Positions 34,588 to 43,442 of a DNA stretch of 64,000 nt are shown one piece after another. The position numbers were made by a program, and so were the translations under genes. Numbering within the stretch: the stretch's first letter is position 1; every line of letters begins with the position of its first letter. This DNA comes from Chitinophagaceae bacterium (lineage in GTDB: Bacteria > Bacteroidota > Bacteroidia > Chitinophagales > Chitinophagaceae), in the NCBI GenBank assembly GCA_016703625.1, contig JADJBP010000002.1, positions 186,001-250,000 on the forward strand, given 5' to 3'. Under the pieces are notes generated by a model that did not search any database, was not told the origin of the DNA, and saw nothing but the letters and a program-made list of their open reading frames with translations.

Positions 34588-35337
34588 TTAATTCTGCTTA
34601 TTAGCCGGCGAAGCAGGCGTATTATTATTACCGGGCGTTACATTATTTTTTCCGGATTCCAGTGATTTTAATGCATCCAGATTTTGGCGTGCCAGCACAA
34701 AATTACTGTCCAATGCAAGCGCTTTTTCAAAATACTGCTTAGCTTCGGCCTTTTTATCAAGATCGTATAATGCCAGGGCCTGTATGTTGTAAATGCCCGC
34801 CTGCAGGTATGTTCTGCCTACCTGTTCACCTACATTGTATGTAATGGTATATTCGGGTTTAAACTGCAGCCTCTCGGTGCTTGCAGCTGTTGCCAGGCAT
34901 TCGGCCAGCCTTTTAATGCTGTATTGCAGGTCCATCAGGGTATAGGCATGGTATGGGCTTTGCGTTTTTGAATACAATTTTTCAAAAACAGTAATGGCTT
35001 CCTTGGGCTGGTTTAATTTATCAAGACAAATACCTTTCATCTCCATTAATACCAGGTCTTCAGGCTTTAGCTTTAACCGCTTATCGGCCCAGTAATAACA
35101 TTGTATATACGAATTCTGCTGCATATACAGCATGGCAAGTGTATCTTCATAAACCGGGTTGTAACCGGGTTCATTCACATAATAACTAAGGGCAGTAATG
35201 GCTGTTGCAACATCGCCACTGATAACAGACTGCTTAAAAACCTTGATGTGCGGGCTGGCGATTGCCGTTTTTGAACCCTGTGCCATAACAGTAAGGAAAT
35301 TAAAAGCCACGAGGGTTAACAGGATCATTTTTTTCAT
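34588..35337 (-). CDS. Secreted/periplasmic TPR protein
   Basis: A 249-residue protein from ATG 35337 with signal peptide MKKMILLTLVAFNFLTVMAQ. The body is made of tetratricopeptide-like helix pairs, for example LKPEDLVLMEMKGICLDKLN and AEAKQYFEKALALDSNFVLA; the tail is Asn/Pro/Gly-rich. It has no catalytic motif and is probably a protein-binding scaffold. A terminator (35371) separates it from the upstream citrate synthase gene. An in-frame extension to 35439 is not supported. Confidence 0.82.
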   Translation of the reverse strand: MKKMILLTLVAFNFLTVMAQGSKTAIASPHIKVFKQSVISGDVATAITALSYYVNEPGYNPVYEDTLAMLYMQQNSYIQCYYWADKRLKLKPEDLVLMEMKGICLDKLNQPKEAITVFEKLYSKTQSPYHAYTLMDLQYSIKRLAECLATAASTERLQFKPEYTITYNVGEQVGRTYLQAGIYNIQALALYDLDKKAEAKQYFEKALALDSNFVLARQNLDALKSLESGKNNVTPGNNNTPASPANKQN

Positions 35338-35370
35338 TGGTTCATTTTTGAGTGCCCAAATTAATAAAAA

Positions 35371-35399
35371 AAAACCGGAAACAGGTTTCCGGCTTTTTA
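35371..35399. terminator. Intrinsic terminator between citrate synthase and TPR genes
   Basis: Stem CCGGAAA/TTTCCGG extended by A/T pairs, with A and T runs on both sides; read on the minus strand it follows the citrate synthase gene region. Confidence 0.75.
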
Positions 35400-35557
35400 T
35401 TTTATGTAGAACTATTATTGTAGAACGTGATTGAACCACACCTGCCTACCGGCGACGAAGGTGAGAGGCATAGGAAACATAGGGAAAACATAGACTTACG
35501 CCATTTTCAATTGCTCATTAAGTTCCCAATCGTTTTCCTGATATCAAAGAAGGATTC

Positions 35558-35602
35558 CTCTCCCCCTCTCCTCCTGGAGAGGGGGTTGGGGGGTGAGGTC
35601 AA
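35558..35602. repeat. Dispersed element with CTCTCC/GGAGAG hairpin, second copy
   Basis: CTCTCC-TCCT-GGAGAG followed by GGGGGTTGGGGGGTGAGGTC, the reverse of the copy at 29826-29866. It overlaps the stop codon of the citrate synthase gene. Confidence 0.65.
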
Positions 35603-36835
35603 TCCCCCCAAATCTCTTCCTTACCCTCCAACCAGGCTTTCACCAAACGGGTACTTACCGATTTTGGCCTTTCGAGCGGGAAGCCCAGGGCCCTGTCCCA
35701 GCAAAGGCTTGCCAAAACACCCAATGACCTGGAAACACCAAATAAAACGGTATAAAATTCATACTCCACCATGCCATAATGGACCAGCAGCGCACCGCTG
35801 TGTGCATCCACATTTGGCCAGGGGTTTTTTATTTTTGCAATAGATCCCAACACCGGCGGTACGGCCTCGTAAATATTCCATACGGTTTGTACACGGCACC
35901 ACTTTTCCTTCACTCAATGTTTTTTTAACATAATCCTCAATTTGTGCTTTAGATGGTATATCAGTTCCAATACTTTCTCTCATTTCATAGATCCATTTGA
36001 TCACTTCCTGGTTTGCCAGCCCGTGTAAAGGTCCTGCAAGGCCATTCATACCGGCAGCAAAACATAAATACGGATCACTCAGCGCCGATCCAACCAGGTG
36101 CGTAGTATGTGCCGAAACATTTCCGCCTTCATGATCAGCATGTATCGTCATGTACAAACGCATCAGTTCATGAAAGCCTTCTTCTTCAAATCCCATCATA
36201 TGGGCAAAATTACCTGACCAGTCAAGCAACCCATTGGGTTGTATATGTTCCCCGTTCTTATACTTACGGCGATAGATATAGGCAGCAATACGCGGCAGCC
36301 GTGCGATCAGGTCCATGGTATCATCAAATACCGCTTCCCAGTAATCTTTCTTGCTCATCCCTTTTGCATAACGCTTTGAAAACTGGCTCTCGGTTTGTAA
36401 ACTCATAATGGCCACCACAAACTGCGTCATCGGGTGCGTGCTTACGGGCAATGCCTCAATAGTTGCAAATACATGATTGGGCACATGGCTGCGGCGCTGC
36501 CAAACACTGCTTAAATGATTGACATCTTCATCAGAAGGCAATGTACCTACCAGCATTAAATAAAACAAGCCTTCGGGTAAGGGTTCGGTACCGCCGGGTA
36601 TCTTGGGAAGCTTTTCCCTGAGTTCCGGTATGGAATACCCGCGAAACCGGATGCCATCCTGTGCATCCAGCAGCGATGTTTCGGTTACCAATGCGGTAAT
36701 ACCCCGCATGCCCTGGTAGATCTGGCTTAATGTTACTTCGCCGATAACTTTATCTCCATGCTCTTTCAGCAAAGCTTTAATATCAGCAGCTACCAAATCC
36801 GCTTTTTCTTTGAACCTGTCTTTAATAATACCCAT
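35599..36835 (-). CDS. gltA: Citrate synthase, eukaryotic type (internal deletion and frameshift)
   Basis: From ATG 36835 (MGIIKDRFKEKADLVAAD) the protein matches the mitochondrial-type citrate synthases: MRGITALVTETSLLDAQDG, FRGYSIPELREKLPK, and the catalytic His in HADHEGGNVSAHT. At 35890-35898 the sequence jumps from SEGKVVP straight to VQTVWNIYEAVPP in another frame. The segment normally between them, with the GYGHAVLRKTDPR motif and the second catalytic His, is missing (about 30-35 residues by comparison with the family length). The last part, including the catalytic Asp in NVDAHSGALL, is intact. As written the enzyme would be inactive. Either the assembly lost about 100 bp or the gene is broken and another citrate synthase exists. 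Confidence 0.85.
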
Positions 36836-37000
36836 AAAAAAAATTATTATAAATGATTGATTATTTTTAAAGCTAACGTTCCTGCAGAACAGCAAATAAA
36901 TCCTTAAAAGAATATAGCAATTGATTGTTTGCCGGAGGCTTAAAATTACGATGCAAATGCCTGTAAAACAAAAGTTTTACCAGAAAGTTCAGTTTAATAA

Positions 37001-37036
37001 ATAAAGCGCACCCGAATTTACTTGGGCGCTTTTTTG
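37001..37036 (-). terminator. Intrinsic terminator at the end of the LptG-like gene
   Basis: On the minus strand AAAAAAGCGCCC, a 10-nt loop and GGGTGCGCTTT with one bulged base, then T/A-rich sequence. The predicted stop codon sits in its loop. Confidence 0.65.
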
Positions 37037-38113
37037 TAGAGGAAAAAAGCCAGTAACCCCAAAAAAGATATTGGGTGTCCAGGCCGCCAAAAAAGGCGTA
37101 AAACTGCCCTTGGTTGCAAATACCAGTGAAAAGCGGCTGAACAGGATATACAGCATGCTGATGAGTACACCAAAAGCCAGGTGTGCACCGCTGCCGCCCC
37201 TTGTTTTACGGGAAGACAGAACAGCGCCGATAATGGTCAATATCAATACCGATACAGGAATGGCATCCCTGTTGTAACGTTCCACCAGCAACATGTTCAG
37301 CATTTCGGAGCCTCGCGATCTTTCCAGTTCAATAAATTCATCCAGCTCGGGCGTTGGTAACTGGTCTTTCAGGTATTCATCCTTACGCAGGTCGCGGGGT
37401 TTAAAATTATAACTGATGAGTAATTCCGGTGATCGGGCAATGCGTTCCGAAATGCTGTCAAACCGGCGCTCTACGGCATTCGACAGTTTCCATTTAGCAG
37501 CTATGCTGTCCCAGCTAAACTGCTCCGAACGTAAATTATAAACCAGTTTGTTATTTTCGAACCGTTGTACAAATATTCCATACCCCGATTTCAGTGTTGT
37601 ATCATACCGCGTAATGCCAACATAGGTATTGGAATCTGTTTTAAAATACATTTTCTGCTTAACATTGGAGTTATTGCTTTCCGGCGCCACCGGCCCGTCG
37701 ATATATTTTGCTTCAAAATTGCTCCATTTAAGATTTGCCTTTGGTACCACATACTGGTAGCCCAACCACAATAATGCCGATAACAAAACCCCTCCAACAA
37801 TATATGGAAGTAAAAACCTGCGGTAACTAACCCCACTGCTGAGGATGGCTACGATCTCTGACCTGCCGGCCATTTTGCTGGTAAAAAAAATAACGGCAAT
37901 AAAAACAAATAAAGGGAAAAGCATGGCATCGATGCGTGGTATAAAACCAAAATAATAATCTGTAATGATCTGTGATACCGGTAATTTTGATTTTACGAAA
38001 TTGTCCGTCTTCTCACTGATATCAACAATTACAACAATAGCCGTGAGCAGTATGATACAAAAGAAAAATGTTGTGAGGTATTTGGTCAGTATGTAGCGGT
38101 CTATTTTTTTCAT
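37018..38113 (-). CDS. LptF/LptG family permease (frameshift near C-terminus)
   Basis: Inner membrane permease of the LPS transport system (YjgP/YjgQ family). From ATG 38113 it begins MKKIDRYILTKYLTTFFFCI, the standard LptG-like first helix, then has helices around 50-70 and 98-120, a large periplasmic beta-jellyroll region, and three C-terminal helices. The open frame continues to 36989, but removing one C near 37040 gives the family-like end FFLYKKAPK with a stop at 37018, directly at a terminator hairpin (36999-37035 region). I therefore place the end at 37018. An upstream in-frame extension runs through a heptad repeat and is rejected. Confidence 0.87.
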
Positions 38114-38201
38114 ACGCTGATGCAGGGACAAAAGTAACTGAAATGCAGTTGGCAAAGAAATGCAGTAGTGAAGAATTTGTGAAGATTGAAATGGGGGGTT
38201 T

Positions 38202-38261
38202 AAGGAGCAAGGAACAGGCAAGGTGCAAGGAACAAGGTGCAAGGTGCAAGGTGCAAGGATC
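38202..38261. repeat. 7-bp tandem array, AAGGTGC family
   Basis: Units AAGGAGC, AAGGAAC, a broken unit, then AAGGAAC, AAGGTGC three times and AAGGATC. It touches the stop codon (38260) of the flavoprotein gene. Confidence 0.85.
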
Positions 38262-39510
38262 AGCTTTCCGTTATTCCCTTTGCTGCTATCCACCCTGTGG
38301 TCCAGGCATTTTGAAAATTATAGCCCCCGGTTATTCCATCCACGTTTATTATTTCGCCGGCAAAAAACAAACCCGGGTGTATTTTGCTTTGCATGGTATT
38401 GTGATCAATCTCATTCAATTGAATGCCGCCTGCGGTCACAAATTCTTCTTTAAAGGTTGTTTTTCCTTTTACCGCATATTCGCCGGCACAGAGGTTTTTG
38501 ATCAGCTTATTTTGTTCTTTGGCGGGAAGGTCGGCCCAGCGCATAGCTTCAGGTATGCCCGACCGTTTTAACAAAAATTCCATAAACGGTTGGGCAGGCC
38601 AAAAAGGATTACGGTTGGCCATTTTGCGCTGCCAGCTTAAAACGAAGCTGCTGCAGGCTTTCACGCAAACTGTTCTCGTTAAATTCAGGTATCCAGTTCA
38701 CTATTATTGCAAATTGCCAATTGCCAATTGCTAATTCTCTTGCCCCCCAGGCCGAAAGCTTTAAAATAGCCGGACCGCTAAAGCCCCAGTGTGTGATCAG
38801 CAAAGGGCCCTGCTCTGATAATTTTGAACCGGCTATTTTTACCTGCACATTTTCTACAGTTACACCCATCAGTGAGGTGATCTGATCACCCGCTTCCGCA
38901 GACAGGTTAAATGTAAACAATGATGGAACCGGTACTTCAATGGTATGTCCCGTATTTTTTAACCATTCGTACTGTACAGTTTTTGGAAAGCCGCCGCTTG
39001 CAATACAAACATAGTCGGACTGCAATATGGTTCCATCTGCCAACTGAAGCTGAAATTGTTTTTCACTGTCCCCCTGCCCACTACCCACTGCCAACTCCTT
39101 AACCCCCTTATTCATCCTGATCTCAACATGATATGTATTCGCTTCTTTCAACAAACAGTCAATAATGGTTTGAGAAGAATCCGTAACCGGGAACATTCTT
39201 CCGTCTGCTTCAGTTTTTAAAGCGACGCCCCTTTCGGAAAACCAGGCAATGGTGTCGTTGGTAAAAAAATGATGAAAGGCCTTTTTCAGAAATAAAGCGC
39301 CCCTGGGATATTTTTGATCATATCGGCAATGCTGTAACAGGCATGGGTTACATTGCAACGCCCGCCGCCACTCACTTTTACTTTGCTTAACAGTTTATTT
39401 GAGCTTTCCAGGATGATCACCTCCAGTGCAGGGTTTAACCTTGAAGCATTAACCGCACAAAAAAAACCGGCTGCCCCGCCACCGATCACTATAAGGCGTT
39501 TTTTATGCAT
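38260..39510 (-). CDS. NAD(P)/FAD-dependent oxidoreductase, HI0933/BaiN family (two frameshifts)
   Basis: Three overlapping frames form one protein of about 416 residues. The N-terminus MHKKRLIVIGGGAAGFFCAV is a dinucleotide-binding fold, followed by SKVKVSGGGRCNVTH (family hallmark), ADGRMFPVTDSSQTIID, SDYVCIASGGFP, and at the end GGIQLNEIDHNTMQSK and FFAGEIINVDGITGGYNFQ with the C-terminal FAD-contact motif. Breaks lie near 39300 and 38625-38640 and look like single-base errors. Two in-frame 7-bp arrays (38707-38741, 39074-39101) encode ELAIGNWQFAI and ELAVGSGQG at places where the family has short loops. The substrate is unknown. Confidence 0.85.
38707..38741. repeat. 7-bp tandem array inside the flavoprotein gene, TTGCCAA family
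   Basis: Units TTGCAAA, TTGCCAA, TTGCCAA, TTGCTAA, TTCTCTT. It is in frame in the coding sequence and belongs to the same family as the array at 25101. Confidence 0.8.
39074..39101. repeat. 7-bp tandem array inside the flavoprotein gene, CTGCCCA family
   Basis: Units CTGCCCA, CTACCCA, CTGCCAA, CTCCTTA, in frame in the coding sequence. Confidence 0.7.
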
Positions 39511-39538
39511 AAGGAATTAAAGTTAGGATGATTTACCG

Positions 39539-39566
39539 GATGCTGGATACCGGATACTGGATAAGT
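39539..39566. repeat. 7-bp tandem array, GGATACT family
   Basis: Units GGATGCT, GGATACC, GGATACT, GGATAAG in the spacer between map and the flavoprotein gene. Its complement CAGTATCC occurs at 39655, after the second array. Confidence 0.75.
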
Positions 39567-39616
39567 GCTCAAGTGATAAAAAGCCTTTACCTTTTTAATT
39601 GCATCCAGTGAACAGA

Positions 39617-39658
39617 GACTTTTGATTTTTGACTTTTGCCTTTTGACTTTTGAACAGT
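39617..39658. repeat. 7-bp tandem array, GACTTTT family
   Basis: Units GACTTTT, GATTTTT, GACTTTT, GCCTTTT, GACTTTT, GAACAGT, 16 bp after the map stop codon. It is the inverse of the AAAGTCA units at 46432. Confidence 0.85.
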
Positions 39659-39674
39659 ATCCTGCCTTGAGTTC

Positions 39675-40475
39675 TCAATAATCCGAAAAAAGTTCAACAT
39701 TAGCGTTTTCCGCTGCTTCCATGGCTGTAACTGAAGATAAAATATCGGCCTTCCCTTTCTGAATACAAACATCATGTTCATAATGTGCCGCAACTCTTCC
39801 ATCGGCTGTGCGTATGGTCCAGCCATCCTTGTCGTAATAAACATCTTTGGTGCCGAGGTTGATCATGGGTTCGATGGCAATTACCAGCCCCTCCTTTAAT
39901 TTGGCGCCGGTGCCCCTTTTACCAAAGTTGGGCACCTGCGGTTCTTCGTGCAGGCTGCGTCCAAGGCCATGCCCAACAAGGTCACGCACCACGCCATACC
40001 CGTGCAGTTTCTCTGTATATTCCTGTATCGCGTATGCAATATCGCCAGTACGGTTACCGATAGTTGCTTTTTCAATGCCTTTGTATAAAGACTCCTTGGT
40101 TACCCGCATTAATTTTTTTATATCTTCCCCGATCTCCCCAATACCAAATGTATAGGCACTGTCGCCATGAAATCCGTTCTTATAAACACCCACATCAACG
40201 GAAATAACGTCGCCGCTTACGAGTTCGGCATTGGTGGGAAAGCCATGAACCACGGCATCATTCACCGATATGCAACAGGCAAACGGAAAACCATGATAGC
40301 CTTTAAATGAAGCAGTGGCCTGGTTGTCTTTTATGAATGTTTCTGCAATTTTATCGAGCTGCAAAGTGGTAACACCCGGTTTGATGGCAGCAGCCACCAC
40401 AGCAAGCGTGTCGCAAACCAATAAACTGTTTGCCCGCATCAGTTCAATTTCAGCCTTGCTTTTGTAATGGATCAT
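39675..40475 (-). CDS. map: Methionine aminopeptidase, type I
   Basis: Removes the N-terminal Met from new proteins. It has 266 residues with the full set of metal ligands: two Asp in ISVDVGVYKNGFHGDSAYT, His in LVGHGLGRSLHEEP, Glu in VIAIEPM and Glu in AAHYEHDVCI. In Bacteroidota map normally follows secY and precedes infA in the spc-alpha operon. Here the upstream order (secY, map) is kept, but no infA, rpmJ or rpsM follows; the next gene is a flavoprotein. A hairpin lies between secY and map. Confidence 0.96.
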   Translation of the reverse strand: MIHYKSKAEIELMRANSLLVCDTLAVVAAAIKPGVTTLQLDKIAETFIKDNQATASFKGYHGFPFACCISVNDAVVHGFPTNAELVSGDVISVDVGVYKNGFHGDSAYTFGIGEIGEDIKKLMRVTKESLYKGIEKATIGNRTGDIAYAIQEYTEKLHGYGVVRDLVGHGLGRSLHEEPQVPNFGKRGTGAKLKEGLVIAIEPMINLGTKDVYYDKDGWTIRTADGRVAAHYEHDVCIQKGKADILSSVTAMEAAENANVELFSDY

Positions 40476-40557
40476 GATTTATTATTTTGTCATTTTACTG
40501 GAAAGGGAAACTGCTTTTCCTTGAAGATTTCTCCTTCGTGAAATGCTATTTTAAAAC

Positions 40558-40584
40558 AAACCCCGACTTTTTGAGTCAGGGCTT
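40558..40584 (-). terminator. Terminator-like hairpin between secY and map
   Basis: On the minus strand AAGCCCTGACT pairs with AGTCGGGGTTT using G-T pairs, followed by TGTTTTA. It may reduce read-through from the ribosomal operon into map. Confidence 0.6.
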
Positions 40585-40623
40585 AATGATTTTTATTTTA
40601 AGTCCCCGTAAGGGGTAAACTGT

Positions 40624-41958
40624 TTAAACTCCTGCAGCTACCTGTTGCCTTCCCTGTATCCTTCCGCTGCTCATTAACCCGTCGTACTGGCGCATCAATA
40701 ACTGTGTTTCAATCTGCTGTAAAGTATCTAAGATAACAGCAACCATAATTAACAGTGAAGTTCCACCGAAGAATGTTGCAAAGCCCTGTTGCATGCCAAA
40801 TATTAACTGGATGATACCGGGAAGAATACCTACAAATGCCAGTAAAACAGCTCCTGGTAAGGTTATCCTGTCCATGATGGTTCCGATATAATCTGCAGTT
40901 GGCTGGCCCGGCTTAACACCCGGGATAAAGCCGTTATTGCGCTTTAATTCATCGGCCATTTGCTTGGGATTGAAAATTAAAGCTGTGTACAGGAACGTAA
41001 ATGCGATCACTGCAACAGAATAAACAACCATATAACCAAGATTGGTATGATCTGTAAAATATTTGGTCCAGGTGGCTGTTCCTCCAAAAGAAAATAAAGT
41101 TGGCAGGAAAAGTATTGCCTGGGCAAAGATGATCGGCATTACACCGGAAGCATTCACTTTTAAAGGTAAAAAGTTTCTTGCACCACCAAACTGGCGGTTA
41201 CCCACGATCTGCTTGGCGTAATTAACAGGCACTTTTCGTGTTCCCTGTACCAGTAATATAACACCGAGTATTACGGCTATCAATAAAACGATCTCGATCA
41301 GTAACATTAAGATTCCACCTGCTCCTCTTGTCATCCTTGCTGACCACTCCTGTCCGAAAGATTCCGGTAAACGTGCCAGGATACCGATCATGATGATGAT
41401 GGAAGTACCATTACCTAATCCTTTATCGGTTATCTTTTCGCCCAGCCACATTACAAATAAGGTACCTACAGTAAGAATGATAACTGTTGAAACCCAGAAA
41501 TAAGCGCTGAATGCAGGAATGATGGCTTCCACATTACCCGGACTTTTTAAGTAACCGATGTATGCTGCAGCCTGGAAAGCGGTAACAATAACGGTTAGGT
41601 AACGTGTCCATTGGTTGATCTTCTTCCTGCCGCTTTCACCTTCTTTCTGGATCTTCGCCATCTGGGGAACCAGGATGGTCATTAACTGCATAAAGATAGA
41701 AGCAGAGATATAAGGCATGATGCCCAATGCAAAAATGGAAGCTTTTGAAAAAGCGCCTCCAACAAAAGTATCCAGTAATCCCAGCATACCTGATTGAGCA
41801 CTTTCATTAAGTGCTGCTAATTTATTGGGATCGATACCGGGTAAAACAATGAATGAACCAACACGATAGATAAAGACCAGCAGTAAAGTGAACGTTATCT
41901 TATTGCGAAGCTCTTCAATGCTCCAGATATTCTTAAGTGTTGTAATGAATTTCTTCAC
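40624..41958 (-). CDS. secY: Protein translocase subunit SecY
   Basis: Channel subunit of the Sec translocon, 444 residues with ten predicted helices. It has the plug-containing segment after helix 1 (LPGIDPNKLAALNESAQSG), the FALGIMPYISASIFMQL block, GNGTSIIIMIGI and the cytoplasmic RNNGFIPGVKPGQPTADYI loop. Last ribosomal-cluster member before map; it starts 77 bp after rplO. Confidence 0.97.
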   Translation of the reverse strand: MKKFITTLKNIWSIEELRNKITFTLLLVFIYRVGSFIVLPGIDPNKLAALNESAQSGMLGLLDTFVGGAFSKASIFALGIMPYISASIFMQLMTILVPQMAKIQKEGESGRKKINQWTRYLTVIVTAFQAAAYIGYLKSPGNVEAIIPAFSAYFWVSTVIILTVGTLFVMWLGEKITDKGLGNGTSIIIMIGILARLPESFGQEWSARMTRGAGGILMLLIEIVLLIAVILGVILLVQGTRKVPVNYAKQIVGNRQFGGARNFLPLKVNASGVMPIIFAQAILFLPTLFSFGGTATWTKYFTDHTNLGYMVVYSVAVIAFTFLYTALIFNPKQMADELKRNNGFIPGVKPGQPTADYIGTIMDRITLPGAVLLAFVGILPGIIQLIFGMQQGFATFFGGTSLLIMVAVILDTLQQIETQLLMRQYDGLMSSGRIQGRQQVAAGV

Positions 41959-42035
41959 AGAATGTAAACGATTTAAGTGTTTGCGCTAAAATAAATGATG
42001 CATTTTAAAAAATACATCCGGCAAATATCGTGAAA

Positions 42036-42485
42036 TTATTTTATTATCTCGATAGAACCTCCGGCTGCTTCAATGGCTGCTTTTGCTTTTTCACTGGCTG
42101 CATTCACTTTAAAAGTGAATTTACCGGTAATTTCACCATTACCCAGGATCTTCACACTGTCAAACTGGCTTATTATACCATTGATGTATAAATTCTGCAG
42201 GTTGAATTCTGTAATGCCGTATTTTTCTGACAGGGTATCGATCTGGCCAAGGTTCAATACTTTAAACTCAATACGGTTGTTGTTCTTAAAACCACGTTTA
42301 GGGAGACGGCGCTGGATCGGCATCTGTCCGCCCTCATGCGCTTTTTTACTTTTGTAACCGGCACGGCTTTGTCCGCCTTTGTTACCTTTGGTAGATGTAC
42401 CGCCTTTACCACTTGCTTCACCACGGCCAATTCTTTTTTCCTTGTGTGTAGCGCCTTTTGCAGGTTTGAGTGTGTGTAGTTTCAT
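42036..42485 (-). CDS. rplO: 50S ribosomal protein L15
   Basis: 149 residues starting MKLHTLKPAKGATHKEKRIG, with the glycine-rich GRGEASGKGGTSTKGNKGG loop and GGQMPIQRRLPKRGF. Late 50S assembly protein. An octad array of 120 bp separates it from rpmD upstream. Confidence 0.97.
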   Translation of the reverse strand: MKLHTLKPAKGATHKEKRIGRGEASGKGGTSTKGNKGGQSRAGYKSKKAHEGGQMPIQRRLPKRGFKNNNRIEFKVLNLGQIDTLSEKYGITEFNLQNLYINGIISQFDSVKILGNGEITGKFTFKVNAASEKAKAAIEAAGGSIEIIK

Positions 42486-42534
42486 TTTATTTTTTGATTT
42501 TGTACTTACGGGGTATCACCCCTCGCTTTGTTAT

Positions 42535-42654
42535 GTTAATACGTTAATTGGTTAATACGTTAATCTGTTAATTGGTTAATACGTTACTTGGTTAATACGT
42601 TAATTGGTTAATACGTTTAAACGTGTTAACGGATTAACGGATTAACGTTTTAAA
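42535..42654. repeat. Fifteen-unit 8-bp tandem array, GTTAATAC family
   Basis: Exactly fifteen octads fill 120 bp between rplO and rpmD: ten of the form GTTAATnn (alternating AC, TG, CT endings; one GTTACTTG), then the palindrome GTTTAAAC, then GTGTTAAC, two GGATTAAC (inverted sense) and GTTTTAAA. It runs into the rpmD stop codon. The two halves can pair. Confidence 0.95.
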
Positions 42655-42829
42655 GTTCTTCAACCTTCACCAGGTGATTCACTTTATTGACCATACCCAA
42701 TATCTGCGGAGTTGCTTCCACTTCAACTGAAGCATTCATTTTCTTCAGACCTAAAGCGATCATTGTTCTTTTCTGGCGCTCCGACCGGTCAATTACACTT
42801 TTAACCTGTGTTACTTTTATCTTTTTCAT
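42650..42829 (-). CDS. rpmD: 50S ribosomal protein L30
   Basis: 59 residues from ATG 42829: MKKIKVTQVKSVIDRSERQK, then TMIALGLKKMNASVEVEATP, the standard L30 sequence. A start 24 bp upstream in frame is less likely. Its stop codon lies inside the last octad of the array at 42535. Confidence 0.95.
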   Translation of the reverse strand: MKKIKVTQVKSVIDRSERQKRTMIALGLKKMNASVEVEATPQILGMVNKVNHLVKVEEL

Positions 42830-42896
42830 TTTGCTTATGGTTATCAGGTTCATCGTTCATAGTAATCAAACAATGAACCATGAACTACTTTTAATT

Positions 42897-43415
42897 TTAT
42901 CCGTTAAATACTTTCTTCAATGAAATACCACGTGTTTTTGCAACAGCAATGGGTTCACGCAATGTGGCCAGTGCTTTAAATGTTGCTTTTACCACGTTGT
43001 GCGGATTGGCAGAACCTAAATTCTTTGCCAACACGTCGGTGATACCAGCTGCTTCCAAAACCGCCCTCATACTGCCTCCTGCAATTACGCCGGTACCATG
43101 TGCTGCCGGTTTGATGTATACTTTTGCAGCGCCTTCTTTAGATAACTGGTCGTGCGGAATAGTGCCATGCATCAAAGGTATCTTTATCAAATTCTTCTTT
43201 GCATCTTCAATACCCTTGGTGATCGCTTCCTGTACTTCCTTTGCTTTGCCCATACCATGGCCAACAATACCGGCTTCGTTACCCACTACTACCAATGCAG
43301 AAAAACTAAAGGCACGTCCGCCCTTGGTTGTTTTTACAACACGGTTAATGGCAACAACCTTATCTTTTAATTCCAGGTCGCCGGCTTTTATTTTATTCAC
43401 AATTAAATTTGACAT
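42897..43415 (-). CDS. rpsE: 30S ribosomal protein S5
   Basis: 172 residues: DKVVAINRVVKTTKGGRAFS in the dsRNA-binding domain, VVVGNEAGIVGHGMGKAKEV, and AAHGTGVIAGGSMRAVLEAA. Involved in decoding fidelity and translocation. Unbroken. Confidence 0.97.
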   Translation of the reverse strand: MSNLIVNKIKAGDLELKDKVVAINRVVKTTKGGRAFSFSALVVVGNEAGIVGHGMGKAKEVQEAITKGIEDAKKNLIKIPLMHGTIPHDQLSKEGAAKVYIKPAAHGTGVIAGGSMRAVLEAAGITDVLAKNLGSANPHNVVKATFKALATLREPIAVAKTRGISLKKVFNG

Positions 43416-43442
43416 CTATTTTTCTTATTAGTAAGTTTTAAA

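Noticed and set aside
38113..38293. N-terminal extension of the LptG-like protein
   Set aside because: The in-frame extension is translated from a heptad repeat array and has no membrane-protein character; the conserved MKKIDRYILTKYL start is at 38113.
42535..42654. CRISPR array or ordinary microsatellite
   Set aside because: No unique spacers of constant length as in CRISPR. A simple microsatellite would not reverse sense in its second half or share units with distant loci.
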